In this document: positions 41,423 through 50,003 of the stretch, one piece after another
Numbering within the stretch: the stretch's first letter is position 1
Layout of the letters: each line of letters starts with the position of its first letter
Assembly: GCA_030615505.1 (NCBI GenBank)
Contig: JAUWZD010000001.1
Location: 1-64,000 of the forward strand
Length of the DNA stretch: 64,000 nucleotides
Direction: 5' to 3'
Origin: Spirochaetales bacterium
GTDB lineage: Bacteria; Spirochaetota; Spirochaetia; SZUA-6; DRHE01
Position numbers and translations under genes: made by a program
The notes under the pieces: generated by a model
Databases searched by the model: none
Told to the model about the DNA's origin: nothing
Seen by the model: only the letters and a program-made list of their open reading frames with translations

Positions 41423-42313
41423 ATGAGGACTCGAAAAAATATACTCAAACAGATCTTTAAGGTCAGGCTGCTCTATCTATTGATGCTTCCGACCCTGGTC
41501 TATTTCTTTATATTCGCCTATTTCCCGATTTTTGATGGGTTCAGAATCAGCTTTCAGGACTTTCGCTTTGTTGGGGAGAGCCGTTTTGTGGGATTTGACA
41601 ATTATAGAGAAGCGGTTCAGACTCCCGGTTTCTGGCGGGCTTTCAGAAACACGCTCATCCTGGGCTTCGGCAATGTCATGCTGACCGCGTTTATCCCCAT
41701 GGTGCTCGCCCTGCTGCTCAACGAGCTGCGTATTGCAGCCTGGAAGCGATTTACCCAGACTATAATCTACATGCCCCATCTCTTCTCCTGGGTGATAGTT
41801 GGCGGGATCTGGATATTCATGCTTTCACCGAATGCGGGGATCATCAACGTAATCAGGAATCTTTTTGGGCTGGATTCTATCTACTTTATGGCCAAAGAAA
41901 CCTACGCCCAGCCCATCATGATCGGGGTGAATCTCTGGAAACAGGCCGGATTTGTCTGCATCCTCTATTTGGCCACAATTGCGGGCATCAACCCTGAGCT
42001 CTACCAGGCCGCTATGATCGACGGCGCCGGGGCTTTCAAGCGAGTGTTCTACATTACCGTTCCGGAACTTCTCAGCACCTTAAGAGTGGTTTTGCTGCTC
42101 AACATCATGGGGGCCTTGAGGATGTTCAATCAGATCTGGGTCATGCGCAATGAGGTTATTGCGCCGAAGGTGGATGTGCTCATGTACTACGTATACGAAA
42201 GAGGCCTGGTACAGTTCAAGATTGGCTACGCAGCGGCCATATCGGTGCTAATATTTGTATTGACTTTCATTATTACGGCAATATCGAATCGTTTCATCAA
42301 GTATACTGCCTAA
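41423..42313 (+). CDS. Sugar ABC transporter permease, LplB type
   Basis: 296 residues with six membrane helices. The family opening LLYLLMLPTLVYFFIFAYFPIFDGFRISFQDF and the cytoplasmic EAA loop NPELYQAAMIDGAGAFKRVFYITVPEL (contact to the ATPase) are clear. It pairs with the next permease, 15 bases downstream. No ATPase gene lies in the locus, so a shared MsmX-like ATPase encoded elsewhere is expected. Confidence 0.94.
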   Translation: MRTRKNILKQIFKVRLLYLLMLPTLVYFFIFAYFPIFDGFRISFQDFRFVGESRFVGFDNYREAVQTPGFWRAFRNTLILGFGNVMLTAFIPMVLALLLNELRIAAWKRFTQTIIYMPHLFSWVIVGGIWIFMLSPNAGIINVIRNLFGLDSIYFMAKETYAQPIMIGVNLWKQAGFVCILYLATIAGINPELYQAAMIDGAGAFKRVFYITVPELLSTLRVVLLLNIMGALRMFNQIWVMRNEVIAPKVDVLMYYVYERGLVQFKIGYAAAISVLIFVLTFIITAISNRFIKYTA

Positions 42314-42328
42314 AGCAATGGGAGAGAG

Positions 42329-43186
42329 ATGATCAGAACAACCACTTTGAGAAAACTATTTGTCGTAGTAAACAACCTGATATTGATTTCCCTGGCATTG
42401 ACCATGGTTGTACCCCTGGTTAATGTGCTGGCCGTATCCTTTACCACGGACCTGGAATCCTACGAGAACGTAATAAAGCTCTTCCCCCGTGAACCCAGTC
42501 TTGAGGGATATAAGGCTCTTTTCCAACAGATAGCTATCTTGAGGCCCTTTCTGAATAACGTTTTTGTTACAGTCATTGGCACCTTTCTCCATGTCATATT
42601 ATGCGCCATGGCGGGATACGTCCTGATCAGGGAAAAATTTCTCGGTAAGGCGATCCTTGTAATTCTCGTAACCATACCCATGATGATACCCTTCGAGATG
42701 ATTATCATTCCGGTATATGTAACCGTAAAACGCCTGGGCCTGATGGATACCCTCTGGTCTATCATTATTATCGGGGTTGTTTCGACCTTCAGTATCCTGC
42801 TGATGAAGAATTACTTCGAAGGAATCCCCAGGTCCCTGGAAGAATCCGCTTTCATGGACGGCGCCGGCGAACTGACCATTTTTTTCAGAATATATCTTCC
42901 CCTTGCTAAAGCCGGACTGGCCACCATCACTATCTTCCAGTTTGTCTACAAATGGAACCATATCCTGCCTGCCGTCCTGTTCTTACATTCAGTTGAAAAA
43001 TATACCCTGCAAATCGTCCTGAAGAGCCTGGTGGTAAGCCAGGAACTGAGCGGTACCACTCTGTCCGTAGCCAATAATGCCCGGATGGGTGGGATCGTAT
43101 TCGCCATCATTCCCTTAATTGTGGTATATTTATTTGCCCAAAAATATTTCATCAAAGGCATTATGATCGGGGCGGTCAAGGAATGA
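42329..43186 (+). CDS. Sugar ABC transporter permease, YtcP type
   Basis: 285 residues, six membrane helices. ISLALTMVVPLVNVLAVSFTTD opens the protein, and the EAA loop is PRSLEESAFMDGAGELTIFFRIYLPLAKAGLATI. The C-terminal FAQKYFIKGIMIGAVKE is the usual end of this group (FxKGxMxGAVKG). GGGAGAG precedes the ATG. It overlaps the regulator gene by four bases (ATGA), which places the regulator in the same transcript. Confidence 0.94.
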   Translation: MIRTTTLRKLFVVVNNLILISLALTMVVPLVNVLAVSFTTDLESYENVIKLFPREPSLEGYKALFQQIAILRPFLNNVFVTVIGTFLHVILCAMAGYVLIREKFLGKAILVILVTIPMMIPFEMIIIPVYVTVKRLGLMDTLWSIIIIGVVSTFSILLMKNYFEGIPRSLEESAFMDGAGELTIFFRIYLPLAKAGLATITIFQFVYKWNHILPAVLFLHSVEKYTLQIVLKSLVVSQELSGTTLSVANNARMGGIVFAIIPLIVVYLFAQKYFIKGIMIGAVKE

Positions 43187-44271
43187 AGGCCAGAGAAAAA
43201 AAGTATTTAATAGTAAAAAAATTTATCCTGAAAGGCATCGAGGAAGACATCTACAAACCCGGTGGTAAAATTCCAACAGAAGATGAAATCATGGGCACCC
43301 TGGGGTTCAGCCGGAGTCCGGTACGTCATGCCATAATGCAGCTCGAACAGGAAGGCTATATCTATAAGATCCACGGAAGCGGCAGCTTTGTGAAGCAGGC
43401 AATTACCGATGACCCGATTGATATATATGCCCTTCTTTATCCGAATTCCAAGGGAATAGAGAAAGATTTTATATACGGTATGCGGCAGGCTGTCAATAAT
43501 TCACACATCAGAGACCTCCATTTAATTCTCAAAAAGCCCGGAAGAAATGCGAAAGAGATGATAGAGATTCTTCAGTCACTGGATACGAGCAAAAGGGGAG
43601 GGATCATTATCATTCCCTTCCTGGAGCGAACCCGGCAGGCTAATCGTCTGCTTGCCGCCAATCTTAGAAAAATTGAAAAAGAAAATTTCACTGTTGTGCA
43701 GCTGGATCGAATTGTTCCGGAATATGACGGCAGCTGCGTCATGTCCGATCACCGCAAGAGCGCCTATGATATGATAAAATATCTCATCGATAAGGGTCAT
43801 AAGAAAATAGCTATTATTTATGAACATCCTGAGAACAGCTCCATAAAATTAAGACTCCAGGGTGTTAAGGACTGTCTGGACGATGAAGGATTTTCCCTTC
43901 CTGAATCTAATCAATTTCAATTCGCCATAGATGAGATTGCCGGGAATGGAAAAACTATTGTAGAACAGATCCGGAAAGAGAATATTTCAGCCGTATTCTG
44001 TTTTGAGAGTGAGATCGCCCTTGAAATCTATAAGGTCTTTGCAGATTATAATATTGCCATACCGGAAGAGCTTTCCCTCTGTTCTTTTGATGATCATAGT
44101 TTTATTGGCTTTCGAGATGGTTTTATCACCGCGGTTATCCAGCCTCTGGAAGAGTTGGGGTATTTTGCTTTGGATCTGATTTTGAGAGGAGTGGGACAGA
44201 GAAGCCGAAAATCGATTAAAATGATCATGGAGCCTGTGATCATCGAAAGAAAGAGCGTTGCGGAAATATAA
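43183..44271 (+). CDS. GntR/LacI hybrid transcriptional regulator (AraR-like)
   Basis: 362 residues. The N-terminal winged helix is GntR type: GGKIPTEDEIMGTLGFSRSPVRHAIMQLEQEGYIYKIHGSGSFV. Residues about 85-355 form the LacI/periplasmic-binding sensor: YDMIKYLIDKGHKKIAIIYEHPENSSIKLRLQGVKDCLDDEGF, then LSLCSFDDHSFIGF. This arrangement is that of AraR, a sugar-responsive repressor. Placed in the operon, it likely represses the two divergent promoters until an imported sugar binds. It overlaps the PHP gene by 14 bases. Confidence 0.93.
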   Translation: MKAREKKYLIVKKFILKGIEEDIYKPGGKIPTEDEIMGTLGFSRSPVRHAIMQLEQEGYIYKIHGSGSFVKQAITDDPIDIYALLYPNSKGIEKDFIYGMRQAVNNSHIRDLHLILKKPGRNAKEMIEILQSLDTSKRGGIIIIPFLERTRQANRLLAANLRKIEKENFTVVQLDRIVPEYDGSCVMSDHRKSAYDMIKYLIDKGHKKIAIIYEHPENSSIKLRLQGVKDCLDDEGFSLPESNQFQFAIDEIAGNGKTIVEQIRKENISAVFCFESEIALEIYKVFADYNIAIPEELSLCSFDDHSFIGFRDGFITAVIQPLEELGYFALDLILRGVGQRSRKSIKMIMEPVIIERKSVAEI

Positions 44272-45871
44272 ACTTTACTTTGCCGATCTCCATTTTCATA
44301 CTCACTATTCAGATAACAGGGACAGAGCCTCCATCGAGAATATGATTCTCGAGGGAAGAAAATATGATATTACGATTTTTGGCATAGGGGATCACAATCA
44401 CAACCTGGATATTAAGAAGTGGAAACAGCAGTTGAAGGAAGCGGAAGATCTCAGGAAGAAATATCCTTCCTTCCTTATATATAATAATTGTGAAATAACC
44501 TTCCTTGTGGGGCATTTTCTGGTCCTTGAACCCGGCCTTATTACGGGAACAATACAGGAGGGCTACAAGTTCCTCTATAATAACCATGATATTATTAAAA
44601 TAATCAATCATCCCAATCCGGCGACTGATGAGTGGCATAAGCGGATTATTCCTTCTGTGTCGGCTATTGAAGTGGTTAATGGAGCGGTTTTTCGTGAAGC
44701 GAAGAGAGCCGGTTATCGATTCACATCGGCAATGGATATTCCTCTCATTCAGATGTATGCAAAATACCTTAGCCTTGATTATCCCGTGGCGGCCATCGGG
44801 AACAGTGACGCCCATGAGCTGGCTGATATGGGCTCCGGAATGACCGGATTATGGCTTCAGGATCCGCCGGATAATGCAGGGGTGCTTCAGGCTGTCCGGG
44901 ATAGAAGGGCCTTTGCTACTACGGACCCCGGTATTTGCATCCGATGCGAGCTGGATCAGCAGCGGGGAGAATATTCATGGGAAGTTGAATGGAATCCCGT
45001 TAACCCGGCTGCAGCAAAAAAATTCCGGGTAGAGGTGTATAACAGGGACAAGAAACTGGACACTACAGATGGCAGTGGACAAATTGATGCGCAGGAGGAA
45101 GGTCTGTACTGGGTCGCTGCTTTTAATGATGAAGCTATTGAAGTTTCATCCCCGCTGTACAAATACGATGAAAAGGAAAAATCAGATTCATCTCGTAAAA
45201 AAATAATTAAGGCAGATGATCTGGTAAAGATGAGCTTAAAAGATATGCAGTGGCTCAGTCTTCATGAAAAAGCATCCCTCGATCTGTCCACTTTAAGAAG
45301 AGAGGGGGCTGCAGAAATCGAATTACTCTCATCAAAAAGTTCTCCCGAGATCATTGATGCGGATGGCAACAGAGTGGGGTATAAGGTGGTTAATCCGGGG
45401 AAGGAGAGAATCGTTATAGATAAGAGATGTGATCCTCCCTGTTTTGATGAATTCTTCCTCTGGCTGGAACGGAATGAAATTCATGAGTGTATGTTTTGGG
45501 AAATCGATTATAAGAAGATCAACGATCTCTTCATTTTCGATGGAATCTTAGTACCAGCCAAAATGGTTTTTAGAAAGGGTTTCTGTAATCGGTATCGAAA
45601 AGAGCTGTCCCGGATTAAGGGACTTATAACTCCAAAAACGAAGTTCCGGCTCTATGTTAGAACACTCTTTAAAATGACCATACAGATTAATTTGGATGAT
45701 CATCCCTTCCCCATGAAGATTGAAAATCATAACAATACAAATCTCAACAGCCTGCTGCTCTTTATAGATCAGGATGTAGATTATCCCGAGTTTTCACAAT
45801 TTATTAATACAGAATCTATGGATAACACGGAATATGATAATAAACAAAAAATCTATCAGGTATTTTTATAG
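44258..45871 (+). CDS. PHP-domain hydrolase with an uncharacterised C-terminal half
   Basis: 537 residues from TTG 44258, inside the end of the regulator gene. The N-terminal PHP domain shows its metal sites in order: YFADLHFHTHYSDNRD, FGIGDHNHN, IYNNCEITF, IINHPNPATDEWH and AIGNSDAHELADMG. PHP domains cleave phosphoester bonds, as in polymerase-associated and histidinol phosphatases. The second half (about 240-537) includes a beta-rich part with VEVYNRDKKLDTTDGSGQI and a domain I do not recognise. It ends a mannoside operon, so a sugar phosphate or oligosaccharide phosphodiester is a possible substrate; this is inference. Confidence 0.85.
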   Translation: MRKYKLYFADLHFHTHYSDNRDRASIENMILEGRKYDITIFGIGDHNHNLDIKKWKQQLKEAEDLRKKYPSFLIYNNCEITFLVGHFLVLEPGLITGTIQEGYKFLYNNHDIIKIINHPNPATDEWHKRIIPSVSAIEVVNGAVFREAKRAGYRFTSAMDIPLIQMYAKYLSLDYPVAAIGNSDAHELADMGSGMTGLWLQDPPDNAGVLQAVRDRRAFATTDPGICIRCELDQQRGEYSWEVEWNPVNPAAAKKFRVEVYNRDKKLDTTDGSGQIDAQEEGLYWVAAFNDEAIEVSSPLYKYDEKEKSDSSRKKIIKADDLVKMSLKDMQWLSLHEKASLDLSTLRREGAAEIELLSSKSSPEIIDADGNRVGYKVVNPGKERIVIDKRCDPPCFDEFFLWLERNEIHECMFWEIDYKKINDLFIFDGILVPAKMVFRKGFCNRYRKELSRIKGLITPKTKFRLYVRTLFKMTIQINLDDHPFPMKIENHNNTNLNSLLLFIDQDVDYPEFSQFINTESMDNTEYDNKQKIYQVFL

Positions 45872-45980
45872 CTTTTTCTGTTTTTGAATTGAGGCTGTCC
45901 AACCTCAATTAGATGGCTTCTTAGCTGGGCGGTTATTTAGCCCGTGTTTTGGTTAGGAATTCTCATTTCAAGAGCAGCCC
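45872..45980. other. Intergenic hairpin after the PHP gene
   Basis: AATTGAGG (45887-45894) and CCTCAATT (45903-45910) are perfect arms with an 8-base loop. No T-run follows, but the stem could act as a weak terminator or protect the 3' end of the mannoside operon message. The rest of the segment shows no gene. Confidence 0.4.
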
Positions 45981-46172
45981 TTAAACCATTTGAAAATGAA
46001 TATCCAGGCTATAGAGAGCCAGCCCCATTTGCATGGCCGAGGCAGCTATCCAGATATCATTGGTTGGTATGGGACTCCCTTTTTTTCTCAAGTTCCAGTA
46101 AATCTGTGCGTAAAATTCAGCAGTAATATCATCCATTTGAACCAATAATAGTTTTGACAGTTTGCTTTAATG
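45981..46172 (-). pseudogene. VapC-type PIN toxin, C-terminal remnant
   Basis: On the minus strand the frame reads LSKLLLVQMDDITAEFYAQI, then GSPIPTNDIWIAASAMQMGL and SLDIHFQMV before TAA (45983-45981). TNDIWIAA and the trailing SLDIHF carry the third and fourth acidic positions of VapC PIN nucleases. A stop at about 46172 cuts off the N-terminal half with the first Asp, and no VapB gene is present. It is a deletion remnant squeezed between two plus-strand genes. Confidence 0.8.
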
Positions 46173-46186
46173 TATTGTAGAGTCAG

Positions 46187-47479
46187 ATGCTAATGGAAGA
46201 GTTTGATAATAATCTCCCCGGCACATTTTCTCTGCTTGTAAAGCCGGCGTCTGCGGACTGCAATCTCTGTTGCGATTACTGCTTCTATCTTGACCGAAGC
46301 TCTCTGTATCCGGAGACAAAGGTGCACCGTATGAGCGACAGTGTTTTAGAGCGCATGATTTCCAGCTATATGGCAACACGGCAGCACACATATTCATTCG
46401 GCTGGCAGGGCGGTGAGCCGACATTGATGGGAGTAGAGTTCCTTAAAAAGGTTACGGAACTTCAGAAAAAATACGGCCGGCAGGGTGCGATAGTGTCCAA
46501 TGGGCTGCAGACCAATGCCACTCTGATCGATGATGAACTGGCGGCCCATCTATCAAAATATCGCTTTTTAGTTGGGGTAAGCATTGACGGGCCTGCTGAA
46601 ATACACAATAGGTACAGACAGTATGCAGACGGAAGGGGTTCGCATGCAGCGGTGCTTCGGGGTATCGAATGTCTGAACAGGCATAATGTGGAATTCAATG
46701 CCCTGGTGCTGGTCAGCTCTGCAAACATAAAGAAGGCTATAATAGTCTATAATTATTTACGCAACCATGGAATTAATTATCATCAGTACATTCCATGTGT
46801 AGAATTTGATAATTTCGGGCAGCCGCTCCCCTATTCAATCGCTGCAAAGGAATGGGGAGATTTTCTCTGTGAAATATTTGATGAATGGATCATTAAGGAT
46901 AGGCATAAGGTTTCTATCCGCCTATTCGATGCCATTCTGGGTTATATGGTTGATAGACGCTACAGTATGTGCACACAGGGAGGGAATTGCCGCCAGTATT
47001 TCTTGGTGGAGTATAATGGTGATGTATATCCCTGTGATTTTTTCGTGGAAAGACATACGAAATTGGGTAACATAATGAAGAATAACTGGAAAGAAGTGGG
47101 AGGCTCCTCCAGGTATCGCTCCTTTGGCAATAAGAAGGCGGATTGGAACAGCCTCTGCTCATGCTGTGACTATCTGGAGTTCTGCTCGGGTGATTGCTTA
47201 AGACATCGTGTGTACCGGGGTGAGACGCCGAATACTCTGAGCTGGCTGTGCGAGGGATGGAAGAAATTCTACGCTCATAATATTCCCTCATTTCAAAAGA
47301 TCGCTCTGTCCATTTTAAATGAAAGGCAGTTATCCCTGCCTTCGGCGCAGAGGAAATTTTATGATACGCTGCCACGGATTAGGATCGGCTGGAACGATCC
47401 CTGCTACTGCGGAAGCGGCCGGAAATACAGGCTCTGTCATGGAGCTGCAAAGGGGAAAAATAAGCAAGTATCAAGATAA
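46187..47479 (+). CDS. Anaerobic sulfatase maturase-like radical SAM/SPASM protein with a SEC-C tail
   Basis: 430 residues. The N-terminus FSLLVKPASADCNLCCDYCFYLDRSSLYPE is the anSME pattern, with the radical SAM cluster CNLCCDYC. GWQGGEPTLMGVEFLKK and LQTNATLIDDELAAHL are conserved anSME segments, and the SPASM Cys set appears as CTQGGNCRQYF, YPCDFF and CSCCDYLEFCSGDCLRHR. anSMEs oxidise a Cys or Ser to formylglycine in sulfatases. The last 30 residues, IGWNDPCYCGSGRKYRLCHG, are a SEC-C zinc motif as in SecA, a fusion I would not expect. No sulfatase gene lies in this window. Confidence 0.88.
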   Translation: MLMEEFDNNLPGTFSLLVKPASADCNLCCDYCFYLDRSSLYPETKVHRMSDSVLERMISSYMATRQHTYSFGWQGGEPTLMGVEFLKKVTELQKKYGRQGAIVSNGLQTNATLIDDELAAHLSKYRFLVGVSIDGPAEIHNRYRQYADGRGSHAAVLRGIECLNRHNVEFNALVLVSSANIKKAIIVYNYLRNHGINYHQYIPCVEFDNFGQPLPYSIAAKEWGDFLCEIFDEWIIKDRHKVSIRLFDAILGYMVDRRYSMCTQGGNCRQYFLVEYNGDVYPCDFFVERHTKLGNIMKNNWKEVGGSSRYRSFGNKKADWNSLCSCCDYLEFCSGDCLRHRVYRGETPNTLSWLCEGWKKFYAHNIPSFQKIALSILNERQLSLPSAQRKFYDTLPRIRIGWNDPCYCGSGRKYRLCHGAAKGKNKQVSR

Positions 47480-47495
47480 TGCTCTAAAGGCTTAC

Positions 47496-49769
47496 TTATC
47501 GCAGCCATTCACTGAAGACATTCTTTTCTTTGATCAGCTTATAACGGATAAACTCATTTAAACAGACCATCGCCCTTTCAGCCGTCAGGAAGGTAGGTAC
47601 GCCACCGGAATCCATGACCTGTCCGAATTTATTGTAGGCTGCATCAGCACCGGAAACGACATTGATGGATACCACTGTCGGCTTCCTGTGTTTATGCACT
47701 ATATCAACAATACGCGCAGCAATGTTTTTTTTATAATGATTGATCTCTTCATCTGTGGTATGAAGGAGCTGGGCCTGAGGTACAATCGAAATACAAAGTG
47801 CATCCACACGACTTGAACATAAAAGAATGTCTATACACTCTTCGAAAAGCTCATCCGAGGCCATTGCAGTAAGGTCGAGGAGGGGATCCGCATTGACAAA
47901 GGGAGGAATTATTTCTTTCAGTTTATCTATCGTGTCTTTTTCGAGATCAGACAGGGATAAGTATCCAAGATTATCGGCGGCATAGGTCTTCTCATATCCT
48001 GCATTGGCAATTACAGCAACTCGATTTCCCGTTACCTCAAAATCATGAAGAAGGGCGAAGGTTTTTATAAAGTCCCCGTGGTCAATCATCGTGTCGGCGA
48101 CAATAAGCCCAGCCTGTTTCATAGCAGCTTTGGCAACCGCATACTCTCCTGCTATGCTCGCCGTGTGAGACTGAGCGGCTATTTTCCCCGCCTCTGTTCT
48201 CCCGGCCTTATAAACAATAATGGGTTTCTTGCTCTTTGCTGTTATGGTGAAAAACTTTCTTCCGGCTCCCTTTTTAAATCCTTCTATATATAACCCGATG
48301 ACATCCACCATGGGATCGTCCTCAAAGTACTGTGCAAGATCACATGGGTCTACATCTAGCTGATTACCATAACTCACAATTACTTTTGGAGAAATCGCAT
48401 TTCTCAGATTATAAATTTCAGTAATGCCTAAAGCCCCACTCTGGCTGAGGATGGCCACATTCTTTTCTTTTTCAAGATTCAATCTGAACTTATCTTCCGG
48501 AATAAAAAAGGTGTTAATCCCTTTGTTTTCGATATCACCCGCATAAACGATTCCGAGGCAGTTCGGTCCGATAATCCGGATGTTATTCTTTTGGGCCAGA
48601 TTTAGTATTTCTTCTTCCAGTGTTTGGTTCTTTTTAATCTCGCTAAAACCCCCGGGAATTAGCACGATAGCTTTCACTCCCTTTTTGGCAGATTCTCTAA
48701 CCACGGGTATGGTTGCTTCTGCAGGTACTGTGATAATACTTAAGTCAATTTTAGCTTCAATATCGAGTATTGATTTATAAAGCCGAATAGTTTTATCGGC
48801 TATAGTGACAGTGCCGCCCTTGATATTGATACAGTATATATCCTCTCTTTTCATATTGATGAGGTTCTTTACTATGATATTGCCTGCCTTGGTATAATCC
48901 GATGCACTTATTCCTACAATTGCTATGCCTTCAGGCTCAAAAAAAGGTTTGAGTGTTTGCTTGGGTTTAATATCTAAATCCATCCCTTCCGTTTGCTTTT
49001 CTTCAAATGAAGCGTAGCCGTCGATTGCGATAAAGTTGCCGTCGAAATCAAAAACAAAGGGATTAATTTCAAATTCAGTGAAAGCGAATCTGCTCTTATA
49101 ATTAAAGAAATTTGAGAATCGAGTAGCCAGAGCGCTGAACTTTACTTCAGTATCAACGATCTTGGAAATATAGTCGGTTTTTCCCTCATCTATATACTTT
49201 TGTTGTATCTTTGTTGAGGCGAGCAGGGCTGTAGCCCATTCTTGATTGATGGGCGGCAGTACAAGGTTGGGCGGTGAAAAATTGGAAGCAAAATGCTCGG
49301 CATCTGTTCCTCCTTTACTGAAGGAAATAACCGGCCCGAAGGCTTCGCTCTCACGGAAACCTAATAGGATTTCATTCCCAAGGTCCTTGGAATAATCGAT
49401 ATACTCAATCAGGAGTATTCCTTCAATTGGATGGCACTTTTTCTCAAACAAGGATTTCATCTTGAGAAATGAATACCTGATGAAATCAAAATCCTTATAT
49501 ATAACCTTTACACCTCCTGCTTTCTGCTTGTGAGTAATTCTTTCAGATACTACTTTTAATACAATCCTATCGGTTTTGAAGATCGAAAGTGTATTATTGG
49601 TGATATCTTCTGCATCCCTTATCAGAATATGAGTAGGAATGCTTATACCCAATTCATTAAGGATTTTATAAACCTCGTGTTCGAAAAGTCTCTTCCTCTT
49701 TTCTCTATGCGCGTTCTCTAAAATTGCTTCCACATTTTCTGCCCAGGAATGACTCTCAAGCTGACTCAT
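47496..49769 (-). CDS. Acyl-CoA synthetase (ADP-forming) family, ATP-grasp domain first
   Basis: 757 residues. An ATP-grasp domain comes first (about 20-245: FEHEVYKILNELGISIPTHI, RIVLKVVSERITHKQKAGGV, FTEFEINPFVF), then a CoA-binding Rossmann domain (PFFEPEGIAIVGISASDYTKAGNIIV) and a succinyl-CoA-ligase-like domain with ILSQSGALGI and SHTASIAGEYAVAKAAMKQAG, whose His carries the phosphate. The order is the reverse of the Pat/acetate-CoA ligase norm (CoA-binding first). These enzymes make ATP from acyl-CoA in fermenting organisms. Acetate as substrate is likely but not proven. Confidence 0.88.
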   Translation of the reverse strand: MSQLESHSWAENVEAILENAHREKRKRLFEHEVYKILNELGISIPTHILIRDAEDITNNTLSIFKTDRIVLKVVSERITHKQKAGGVKVIYKDFDFIRYSFLKMKSLFEKKCHPIEGILLIEYIDYSKDLGNEILLGFRESEAFGPVISFSKGGTDAEHFASNFSPPNLVLPPINQEWATALLASTKIQQKYIDEGKTDYISKIVDTEVKFSALATRFSNFFNYKSRFAFTEFEINPFVFDFDGNFIAIDGYASFEEKQTEGMDLDIKPKQTLKPFFEPEGIAIVGISASDYTKAGNIIVKNLINMKREDIYCINIKGGTVTIADKTIRLYKSILDIEAKIDLSIITVPAEATIPVVRESAKKGVKAIVLIPGGFSEIKKNQTLEEEILNLAQKNNIRIIGPNCLGIVYAGDIENKGINTFFIPEDKFRLNLEKEKNVAILSQSGALGITEIYNLRNAISPKVIVSYGNQLDVDPCDLAQYFEDDPMVDVIGLYIEGFKKGAGRKFFTITAKSKKPIIVYKAGRTEAGKIAAQSHTASIAGEYAVAKAAMKQAGLIVADTMIDHGDFIKTFALLHDFEVTGNRVAVIANAGYEKTYAADNLGYLSLSDLEKDTIDKLKEIIPPFVNADPLLDLTAMASDELFEECIDILLCSSRVDALCISIVPQAQLLHTTDEEINHYKKNIAARIVDIVHKHRKPTVVSINVVSGADAAYNKFGQVMDSGGVPTFLTAERAMVCLNEFIRYKLIKEKNVFSEWLR

Positions 49770-50003
49770 CTCTGCCTCCCAATATATTCACAATTATGAC
49801 ATGTTTTTCAAGAAAAATAAATGATCTAAAAAATAGAAAATGAATAAATTCTTCAAATATTCATAAATATGACAATCCTTTTATTATAAATTCTTTTTAA
49901 ATTCTCTTATTTTAACCAATTTGAAGGGAAATTGACTCTAATAAAGCATGTTGAATTGACAAAATTTAAAACAACACACACTCTTTGAATAGTGAGGAAG
50001 GAT

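Noticed and set aside
45887..45910. Intrinsic terminator after the PHP gene
   Set aside because: Perfect stem but no T-run on either side in the right direction; reported only as a hairpin.
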